Position numbers and translations under genes: made by a program
Notes under the pieces: generated by a model
Database searches by the model: none
Told to the model about the DNA's origin: nothing
What the model saw: only the letters and a program-made list of their open reading frames with translations
Part shown: piece after piece, positions 30,801 through 37,612 of the stretch
How the letters are laid out: every line of letters starts with the position of its first letter
Numbering within the stretch: position 1 is the stretch's first letter
DNA from: Acidobacteriota bacterium
GTDB lineage: Bacteria > Acidobacteriota > Blastocatellia > RBC074
Direction of reading: 5' to 3'
Assembly: GCA_018269055.1 (NCBI GenBank)
Contig: JAFDVI010000004.1
Location: 1 to 64,000, forward strand
Length of the DNA stretch: 64,000 bases

Positions 30801-30873
30801 GGCGTTCTCGATAGAAGTCCTTGAAGAAATCAGCGCAACCTCGGCAGGTTACGCCACTTTCCTGGGAGCACCC

Positions 30874-33165
30874 ATGCGCAAATTGATTCTGCTCACGACC
30901 GTCGTTTTACTGGTGTTGATTTCTGCTGACAGCCAAAAAACCGTATCCGCTCAAGACAAGCCCGTCGTCGGACGAACCTACAAGGAATCCAAACCGGCCT
31001 GGGAACCGCAGGCTACGGCTCCGAAAGGCGCGCCGAACGTCATCTATCTGGTGTTGGATGATGTCGGTTATGCGCAACTGGGATGTTATGGATCGGAAAT
31101 CGCTACGCCGAACATTGACCGGCTGGCGGCAAACGGATTGCGCTACACGAACTTTCATACGACGGCGCTCTGTTCGCCTTCGCGCGCGGCACTGCTGACC
31201 GGGCACAATCATCACAGCAATCACTTCGGAGTAATTACCGATAACGCCACGGGCTTCCCCGGTTATGACGGTCGCATGCCCAAAAGCCACGCGACCATCG
31301 CCGAAATCCTGAAGCCGAACGGCTACAGCACTTTTTATGTCGGCAAGTGGCATCAGGCGGGGTTTGACGAATACAGCAACGCCGGGCCGTTTGAGCAATG
31401 GCCCTTAGGGATGGGCTTTGAGCGGTTTTACGGCTTTGTCGGCGGCGAAACCAATCAATGGTTTCCGCGTCTGGCTTCGGACAATCAGAACATCGAACCG
31501 CCGCTCAAGCCCGGTTACCATTTGACCGAAGACCTGACTGACCGCGCCATTCAATTCATCCTTGATCAAAAACAAGTCAACCATGACAAGCCGTTTTTTA
31601 TGAATCTGGCTTACGGCGCAGCGCACGCGCCGCTGCAAGTCCACAAAAAGTACATCGAGATGTACAAAGGCAAATTCGACAAAGGCTGGGATAAAGTACG
31701 CGAAGAAACTTTGGCCAGACAGAAAAAAATGGGCATTGTGCCGCCGAACGCCATCTTGCCGCCGCGCAATCCGAACATCAAAGCCTGGGACGAATTGACC
31801 GCCGACCAGCGTCGTTTGTACGCCCGGTTGCAGGAAGTCTTTGCCGGATTCCTGACGCACGCCGACGAAAACATAGGGCGGCTGATCAACTTTCTGGAAG
31901 AGATTGGCCAGCTCGACAACACCATCCTCATCGTCGTTTCCGACAACGGAGCCAGTCAGGAGGGCCGATTGACCGGTTCATTCAACGAGTTGTTGTACTT
32001 CAATCAAATTCCCGAAGACGAAGCCATGAATTTGAAGATGATTGACGAAATGGGCGGCCCGATGACTTATCCGCATTACCCGATGGGTTGGGCAATGGCG
32101 GGCAACACGCCGTTCCGAATGTACAAGCAAAACACTCACGCCGGAGGCAACACCGATCCGTTCATCGTTCACTGGCCAAAAGGCATCAAGGAAAAAGGCG
32201 GCATCCGCACGCAATATCAACACCTGATAGACGTGACGCCGATGGTGCTGGAAGCGATTGGTATTAAACAACCAAAGACTCTCAATGGTGTGGACCAAGC
32301 GCCTTTTGACGGTATCAGTATGCTTCATACGCTCAACGACGCCGCGGCGAAAAGCCGTCACGAAACCCAGTATTACGAAATGCTCGGTCACCGCGCGATT
32401 TATTACAACGGTTGGAAAGCGATTGCCATTCATGAACGCGGCAGCGGCGATTGGAGCACTGACAGATGGGAGCTTTTCAAGGTGGACGAGGATTTCAACG
32501 AAACGAACGACCTGGCCGCCAAACAACCGGAAAAGCTGCGCGAGATGATCGAACGCTGGTGGGTGGAAGCGGGCAAATACAATGTGTTGCCGCTGGATGA
32601 TCGAGGCTTCGTCCGAACCCTGGAACAGGTTTCCACCAATCGCCCGCAGACAATCGCAACGTATTACCCCGGCAACATTCAGATTCCGCGAAGCAGCATG
32701 CTGCGATTCCAGAATCATTCGTTCAGCCTGACTGCCGAAGTCGAGATTCCGGCCAGTGGCGCAGAAGGCGTGTTGCTGGCTTTGGGCGGGCGCTTTGCGG
32801 GCTTCAGTTTCTTCGTTCAAAACAACCGACTGCAATTCGTTTACAACTACTTCGGTTTGGAGCGATACGCCGTTACTTCCAGCGAAACCTTGCCCAAGGG
32901 CGCCGCCAAATTGCGAGTGGAATTTACCAGCACTGGCCAGGACAAAGGCGTGGCGGTGCTGTTCATCAATGATCGCAAAGTCGGCGAAGGGGCGATTCCG
33001 CATACGGTTCCCATTGTCTACAGCACCAGCGAAGGCGTAGCCGCCGGGCGCGATCCTTCGACGCCGGTGACCGAAAGTTATCAATCGCCCTTCGCCTTCA
33101 CCGGCAAGCTGAAAAAAGTTGTGATGGAATTGAAGGAAAATTCAAAAACTGCATCCGGCAAGTAA
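30874..33165 (+). CDS. Arylsulfatase, type I (formylglycine), secreted
   Basis: 763 residues. Signal peptide about 1-27 (VSAQD). LVLDDVGYAQLGCYG holds the metal-binding Asp pair. LCSPSRAALLTGH (near residue 100) is the C-x-P-S-R signature in which Cys becomes formylglycine. Further family elements are VGKWHQ, VVSDNGASQEG and AGGNTDPFIVHWPKG. The last ~165 residues are an extra beta-rich, probably lectin-like region beyond the sulfatase fold. It removes sulfate from an ester, perhaps a sulfated polysaccharide; the substrate is unknown. No maturation enzyme (FGE or anSME) is in the window. Confidence 0.92.
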   Translation: MRKLILLTTVVLLVLISADSQKTVSAQDKPVVGRTYKESKPAWEPQATAPKGAPNVIYLVLDDVGYAQLGCYGSEIATPNIDRLAANGLRYTNFHTTALCSPSRAALLTGHNHHSNHFGVITDNATGFPGYDGRMPKSHATIAEILKPNGYSTFYVGKWHQAGFDEYSNAGPFEQWPLGMGFERFYGFVGGETNQWFPRLASDNQNIEPPLKPGYHLTEDLTDRAIQFILDQKQVNHDKPFFMNLAYGAAHAPLQVHKKYIEMYKGKFDKGWDKVREETLARQKKMGIVPPNAILPPRNPNIKAWDELTADQRRLYARLQEVFAGFLTHADENIGRLINFLEEIGQLDNTILIVVSDNGASQEGRLTGSFNELLYFNQIPEDEAMNLKMIDEMGGPMTYPHYPMGWAMAGNTPFRMYKQNTHAGGNTDPFIVHWPKGIKEKGGIRTQYQHLIDVTPMVLEAIGIKQPKTLNGVDQAPFDGISMLHTLNDAAAKSRHETQYYEMLGHRAIYYNGWKAIAIHERGSGDWSTDRWELFKVDEDFNETNDLAAKQPEKLREMIERWWVEAGKYNVLPLDDRGFVRTLEQVSTNRPQTIATYYPGNIQIPRSSMLRFQNHSFSLTAEVEIPASGAEGVLLALGGRFAGFSFFVQNNRLQFVYNYFGLERYAVTSSETLPKGAAKLRVEFTSTGQDKGVAVLFINDRKVGEGAIPHTVPIVYSTSEGVAAGRDPSTPVTESYQSPFAFTGKLKKVVMELKENSKTASGK

Positions 33166-33209
33166 ACAGAAATTCGCGGGCTTACCTTTCCAGATCATCG
33201 AGAAGACAA

Positions 33210-33377
33210 ATGAAAAGATTATTCTTGATCGCTGTGCTTCTGCTTTTCGCTTCGACCGTTGCATTTGCTCAAACCGGCAAAGTCAAACTGGAAGGCAACG
33301 CGGCAGTTTTGGCGAAGTTTTACGGTTTTTTTGATCCGCTGACGACGCCGGGACCGCCGCCGCTGACCATTCGCTAG
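33210..33377 (+). CDS. 55-residue secreted peptide
   Basis: Opens 44 bases after the sulfatase stop, with GAGAAG ahead of ATG 33210. Residues 1-20 are a convincing signal peptide (KRLFLIAVLLLFASTVAFA, cleaved before Q). The mature ~35 residues contain no Cys and end in a proline-rich PLTTPGPPPLTIR. Not a family I recognise. Position suggests co-transcription with the sulfatase. It could also be a decayed longer exported protein, since the mature part is so short. Confidence 0.55.
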   Translation: MKRLFLIAVLLLFASTVAFAQTGKVKLEGNAAVLAKFYGFFDPLTTPGPPPLTIR

Positions 33378-33610
33378 CCGAATTTGCGCAGCCTGTGATA
33401 GCCTGACAAAGTAAACTTATGGAAAATAATTCGCACATCTGCCAACAGAAACCGGTAGGTCAATTTTCCAAATTGTCCCTCGCCGTACGCCGTATCTGGC
33501 AAATCACAAGAGCCGTCTTGAGAGGCTACGTAACCGGACAACCGATTGACGATGAGCGCCCGCGCAAAGGCTGTTGCTAATACCTGACACCTGCAACCTA
33601 ACATCTGACA

Positions 33611-34489
33611 ATGAACGCAGACCTGGAAAAACTGATCGAGCAAATCACGGATATGATCGTCGCCCGGCTTCAAGCCGAAGGCGGCGGCCCCAATGGTATG
33701 GATGGTGCGGAATGCAGTCCGCACCATATCGCCTGTGCGTTGCAAGCTGGCGCTTCGCGCATCGGTTTGGGCTGGGGACAAACCGCAGCGGCCAGCGCAG
33801 AGGTCGGCAAATACATTGATCACACCTTACTGAAACCCGAAGCCACGCGCGCTGAAATCGAAAAGCTCTGCGACGAAGCGCGTACCTTCGGTTTTGCCTC
33901 GGTGTGTGTGAATCCGACCTGGGTCAAAGACTGCGCGTTTCGACTGCATGGCTCTCCGGTCAAAACCTGCACGGTAATCGGGTTTCCGCTCGGCGCAACG
34001 ACCACTGACGTGAAAGCCTTTGAAACGCGCCGGGCGATTTTTGACGGCGCGACGGAAATTGACATGGTCATCAACATCGGCGCGCTGAAATCCGGCAACG
34101 ACGACCTGGTCAAACGCGACATCGCCGCCGTCGTCGAAGCCGCCCACGAAGCCTGCGCCATTGTCAAAGTCATTATCGAAACGGCGCTGCTGACCGACGA
34201 CGAAAAAGTCCGCGCCAGCGTTCTGGCCAAAGAAGCCGGAGCCGATTTCGTCAAAACCTCCACCGGCTTCAGCAAAGGCGGCGCGACAGTCGCCGACATT
34301 GAATTGATGCGAAAAGCCGTGGGCGCGGAACTCGGCGTCAAAGCGGCGGGCGGCGTCAAGGATTTGGCTTCGGCCAAGGAAATGATCGCCGCCGGAGCAA
34401 CACGCATCGGCGCCAGCGCAGGCGTCAAAATCGTTCAGGAGTCCAAAGGGGTGAAAGTCGCCAGTAGCGGCACACCCGGCAATTACTGA
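33611..34489 (+). CDS. deoC: Deoxyribose-phosphate aldolase with N-terminal extension
   Basis: 292 residues. Cleaves 2-deoxyribose-5-phosphate to glyceraldehyde-3-phosphate and acetaldehyde. The TIM barrel begins at about residue 68 ([12 protein letters not shown]). The Schiff-base Lys is in FVKTSTGFS, with [15 protein letters not shown] and KAAGGVKD also conserved. The first ~67 residues are extra: an amphipathic helix ([20 protein letters not shown]) followed by a Gly/Pro linker. Such a helix plus linker resembles encapsulation peptides that target enzymes to bacterial microcompartments, and DeoC is known from sugar-phosphate-utilising microcompartment loci. No shell gene is here. The linker contains a 10-bp inverted repeat at DNA level (33702-33727). 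Confidence 0.92.
   Translation: MNADLEKLIEQITDMIVARLQAEGGGPNGMDGAECSPHHIACALQAGASRIGLGWGQTAAASAEVGKYIDHTLLKPEATRAEIEKLCDEARTFGFASVCVNPTWVKDCAFRLHGSPVKTCTVIGFPLGATTTDVKAFETRRAIFDGATEIDMVINIGALKSGNDDLVKRDIAAVVEAAHEACAIVKVIIETALLTDDEKVRASVLAKEAGADFVKTSTGFSKGGATVADIELMRKAVGAELGVKAAGGVKDLASAKEMIAAGATRIGASAGVKIVQESKGVKVASSGTPGNY
33702..33727. repeat. Palindrome inside the DeoC linker
   Basis: ATGGTGCGGA (33702-33711) and TCCGCACCAT (33718-33727) pair perfectly around a 6-base loop. It encodes part of the linker joining the N-terminal helix to the aldolase barrel, so it looks like an in-frame repeat insertion. Confidence 0.6.
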
Positions 34490-34514
34490 TGATTGAAAAT
34501 CGAAAGCCGCCCCG

Positions 34515-34544
34515 TTGACGCTGTCTAAAACCGTTTGCTAGTAT
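34515..34544 (+). promoter_or_regulatory. Promoter of tRNA-Val
   Basis: TTGACG (34515-34520), 18-base spacer, TAGTAT (34539-34544). The expected start is near 34551, about 38 bases before the mature tRNA. Confidence 0.6.
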
Positions 34545-34588
34545 GCGCGCTCGCTTGAGGAAGCAATCCAAGCAGATTTTGACAATTC

Positions 34589-34660
<72 letters not shown>

Positions 34661-34670
34661 TCAAAGAGCG

Positions 34671-34702
34671 AAAGCCGGAGCAATTCTCCGGCTTTTCTTT
34701 TT
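34671..34702 (+). terminator. Terminator of tRNA-Val
   Basis: AAAGCCGGAG and CTCCGGCTTTT form a stem with a 5-base loop, followed by CTTTTTT. It begins 11 bases past the tRNA. Confidence 0.9.
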
Positions 34703-34706
34703 TACA

Positions 34707-34799
34707 CTGGGAACGCAACGCTCGGAGCGCAGGCGTCCCGCCTGCGGCGTTTCTTAAAACAATTCCTTCTCACGCAGGCGAGGACGCTCGCGTTCCCAG
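34707..34799. repeat. Compound palindromic repeat
   Basis: Outer arms CTGGGAACGC (34707-34716) and GCGTTCCCAG (34790-34799) are exact inverses. Inside lies a second hairpin, GCAGGCG-TCC-CGCCTGC. It fills the gap between the tRNA terminator and the CBM9-like gene, ending 14 bases before that start codon. Confidence 0.65.
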
Positions 34800-34813
34800 C
34801 AACAGAGAACTCA

Positions 34814-35452
34814 ATGGCAACTTCTGAGATTACCGCGCATCTTTCTCTTTCGCCGGAACTGACGACCAATTTTACTCATGAATGCTGGCAACGCGCCCAG
34901 CCGTTGACCATCCATCGCAATTGGCAAGGCGACGCTACCGCGCCAGAACTTCACACAACGGCAAGAGTGTTATGGAGCGAGGCCGAAATTCTGTTTGGCT
35001 TTGAATGCGGCTACACCGAATTGGACGTGGATCATGTTTTCGACGTGAATCAGGAACGGCATGCGCTGTGGGATCGGGACGTGTGCGAAGCCTTCATTCG
35101 CTCGCCGATTGAACCGCACGAACGGTATTACCGCGAATTTGAAGTCGCGCCGACGGGCCAATGGTGCGATTTGCTGGTGGATCGTTCGGTGATGTGGCAC
35201 GACTGGGAATGGAAAAGCGGAATGCGAACCGCCGCCGAAATCCTGGAAGCCGAAAAGCGCTGGCGCGTCGCGATGGCAATTCCCTTTTCGGCGTTTGGCT
35301 GCACACCGAATGCGGGCCACATCTGGTACTGCAATCTGTTTCGCATCAGCCGATTGAACGGCGAACGGCAATATCTCGCCTATTCTCCCACCTTGACGGA
35401 AAAACCCAATTTTCATGTTGCGGAAAAGTTTGTCCCGCTGCGGTTTGTCTGA
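34814..35452 (+). CDS. CBM9-like (DOMON-type) carbohydrate-binding protein
   Basis: 212 residues, no signal peptide. Segments such as TARVLWSEAEILFGFECGYTE, LWDRDVCEAFI, YYREFEVAPTGQWCDLLVDR and WRVAMAIPFSAFG follow the family-9 carbohydrate-binding beta-sandwich. Standalone cytoplasmic members are common but uncharacterised. It may bind a sugar or haem-like ligand. The compound palindrome just upstream leaves little space for a promoter after the tRNA terminator, so transcription may begin within the repeat. Confidence 0.75.
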   Translation: MATSEITAHLSLSPELTTNFTHECWQRAQPLTIHRNWQGDATAPELHTTARVLWSEAEILFGFECGYTELDVDHVFDVNQERHALWDRDVCEAFIRSPIEPHERYYREFEVAPTGQWCDLLVDRSVMWHDWEWKSGMRTAAEILEAEKRWRVAMAIPFSAFGCTPNAGHIWYCNLFRISRLNGERQYLAYSPTLTEKPNFHVAEKFVPLRFV

Positions 35453-35595
35453 CAACTGTGTTGACGAATATGTTTGCTCAAAACCCGCTTCAGACAATTC
35501 TGTCGCCCATTTATTGATCATCAAAATTTCTCTACCTCTGACAAGTCTGCTGAATCATTACGGTTAGCTCTTTTCTCGCATTTGCCAAAGTCGCT

Positions 35596-35610
35596 GGCAC
35601 AGTGGTTGCC
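35596..35610 (+). promoter_or_regulatory. Candidate sigma54 promoter
   Basis: TGGCACAGTGGTTGC. The sigma54 consensus is TGGCAC-N5-TTGC, and every conserved base is present, with GG and GC ten bases apart. Transcription would start near 35622, about 100 bases ahead of the DUF2934 gene. Confidence 0.6.
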
Positions 35611-35723
35611 CATTCTCTAGCCGAGAAGGAGCGCAGTTGGCCTCACCGTGATGGCCTCTGGCGTGCCGAAACCTTTCACAGTCGCGGCAAAGTTCCGACG
35701 AATGAATTTCGCAGGAGAAAATT

Positions 35724-36080
35724 ATGGCAACCCGAACTACTACCAAAAAGAAAGTGGCAGATGAACCTGAATTGCTGGTGCCGTCTGTGCCGTTATCGCC
35801 CGAAGAATTGCAGACCAAAATCGCGGCCCGAGCCTTTGAAATCTATCTGGCTCGCAATGGTTCCCCCGGTGACGCAACCAGCGATTGGTTGATGGCGGAA
35901 CATGAAATTTGCGGTGCATTGACCGCTTCCACTCCCTATGCCGACAACGTCGTCCCGATTACCTCCGTAAAATCCAAAACCAAACGAACCTCGTCAACGA
36001 AATCAACCCCGCGTCGTTCATCAACGCCGAAAACGACCAGTCAAACCCGCACCCGCAAACAGAAAGAAGCAAAAGAATAG
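35724..36080 (+). CDS. DUF2934 protein with basic tail
   Basis: 118 residues. Residues about 28-66 match DUF2934 (KIAARAFEIYLARNGSPGDA, SDWLMAEHEI), a short helical domain of unknown function found in many Acidobacteriota, Planctomycetes and Proteobacteria. The C-terminal ~45 residues are a Lys/Arg/Ser/Thr-rich tail that may bind nucleic acid. GCAGGAGAAAATT precedes the ATG. It lies behind a sigma54-type promoter, suggesting conditional expression. Confidence 0.8.
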   Translation: MATRTTTKKKVADEPELLVPSVPLSPEELQTKIAARAFEIYLARNGSPGDATSDWLMAEHEICGALTASTPYADNVVPITSVKSKTKRTSSTKSTPRRSSTPKTTSQTRTRKQKEAKE

Positions 36081-36252
36081 TTTTGCCGAAAAAGCTGACG
36101 CCGATTTGAAGCTCTCTTGAACTGGAGCTTACGGCGAAGCGCTACCTTCAACTCGCCTGCGCTGATTGTGTCAAAGTCGTCAAGGTCAGCCGCAGGTGTC
36201 ACGAAACACAGACAGTAAACGAACGGCATTACGCCGATAGGAGAAGGCTGCG

Positions 36253-37059
36253 ATGAAAACCCCTTTGAACGGATCAGGCCGTAGTGTATCTGCCCGGACG
36301 TGCCTGCTGGCAGGCCTGCTGGGATTGATTGTTGGAACGGCTCCCCATACATTCGCCATGGAAGTCAAAGGTCCTGGCCTTTGGCTGAGCACGGAAAAAA
36401 CCTTCCTTTTATCCGAACCGCACAAAACACAATTGCTGGAAAACCTGCGACAAATTACGGGACTCAATGAATTGCAGTTTGGAGAAAATGGCCAGCTTCA
36501 ACTCGGCCCGGTTGTCGAATCCAACGATGGTTCGGCAGCCGCGCGTCAGGTGTTGCAACGTGCAATTGAATCCGGCTACGTTTTTCTCATCGAAGATCAC
36601 AGTGGTTCGCCAGAGGTCACTTTCGGGCAACTGGATGAAGGCACGCATTACGAGGACGAACACGGCAAGCGCCGATTTTTGATCTGGCGGCTGCGATTGG
36701 ATTTCGACGATTTTCGCAATCTGGAAGCGCCGCGCCGAGTGCGCGAATCCTTCAGCATCGGATTCGCCTTACTGCACGAGTTATTGCACGGGCTTGGCCA
36801 TCGAGACGCCTTGACCATCGAAGAAGTTGGCGAGTGCGAGGACGTAATCAACAAGGCGCGTTTGGAATTATTCTTGCCGACGCGAGATCAATACTTCGCC
36901 TCGCAGTTGAGAATCACAGGCAATTTCTTCACCTATCGGCTGAAATTCCGCGATCACGTTCGCCGAAGAGACGAGTACCTGTTTTTTATGACCCCGCCGG
37001 GAAGCGTTGTGGCCGACATCACAGAGAGCATGGTCATTGTGCGAAAACAGCCTCGATGA
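36253..37059 (+). CDS. Secreted zinc-metalloprotease-like protein
   Basis: 268 residues. Signal peptide about 1-35 (LLAGLLGLIVGTAPHTFA). At residues 175-185 HELLHGLGHRD fits the HExxHxxGxxH/D zinc signature of metzincins, with a further His at position 9 of the motif. A Met-turn cannot be placed with confidence (candidates include the MTPPGS region). The rest, with long beta-strand-like stretches, does not match a family I know. AGGAG precedes the ATG. It may be a surface or periplasmic protease; catalysis is unproven. Confidence 0.65.
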   Translation: MKTPLNGSGRSVSARTCLLAGLLGLIVGTAPHTFAMEVKGPGLWLSTEKTFLLSEPHKTQLLENLRQITGLNELQFGENGQLQLGPVVESNDGSAAARQVLQRAIESGYVFLIEDHSGSPEVTFGQLDEGTHYEDEHGKRRFLIWRLRLDFDDFRNLEAPRRVRESFSIGFALLHELLHGLGHRDALTIEEVGECEDVINKARLELFLPTRDQYFASQLRITGNFFTYRLKFRDHVRRRDEYLFFMTPPGSVVADITESMVIVRKQPR

Positions 37060-37612
37060 TTTTCGGAACTGCGGGTGAGTGCATTCATTTTGACACTTTT
37101 TTAAGGCGGAAAAGCTGCCCGTTCGTGACGGTTGGTTAGAGCGATGATAGACTGCCGACCTAAATCAAAGCGGAAAACGTTGAGACAGGATTTTACAGGG
37201 TAAACAGGACGTTTGAACTGGTTTGCCAACAATCCTGTTCAATCCCGTCAATTTTTCCCTGCCTCAATTTCTCCTGCTCTGGTTTAGTCACTGATGTTAC
37301 GCGCGAAAGAAATGGTCATTAGACTTGACCCGGTTTTCGTCCCGCTAGGGACGGTTTGACTTTAGCGCGGCAGTTTACTGCCGGGAAATGCGGCGAACGA
37401 ATTGGCGTCCTGTAAGGACGCTTGAATTCTGATCTGTCGAGAATTCAAGCGTCTTTACAGGACGCGACAGAGAAAAACTTTGCTCCCCGGCGTTGAAACG
37501 CCGCGCTAATTTCAACCGTCCCTACCGGGACGAAGAAACTGTCAAATGCTTTGCTTGACCTACCATCGCGTAACAGCAGTTAGTCAAAAACTTCCCGGAG
37601 TTTGGTTCGGTC
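37060..37612. other. Gene-free region dominated by palindromic repeats
   Basis: 553 bases without a supported gene. 37170-37265 holds degenerate ACAGGATT/AATCCTGT repeats, and 37338-37532 the large nested palindrome listed separately. The promoter of the Ser/Thr kinase gene should be in the last 80 bases. Confidence 0.6.
37338..37532. repeat. Large nested palindrome (about 195 bp)
   Basis: Inner arms 37405-37430 and 37440-37465 match as inverses at 25 of 26 positions (GCGTCCTGTAAGGACGC core). Outer arms 37338-37385 and 37485-37532 are related inverses (CGTCCCGCTAGGGACGG versus CGTCCCGGTAGGGACGG, then TTTAGCGCGGC versus ATTAGCGCGGC). The whole could fold into a cruciform. No reading frame or transposase lies inside, so it looks like a non-autonomous element. 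Confidence 0.75.

Noticed and set aside
33374-33823. 149-codon minus-strand open frame upstream of and across the start of deoC
   Set aside because: Antisense to the deoC start; no ribosome site or recognisable motif.
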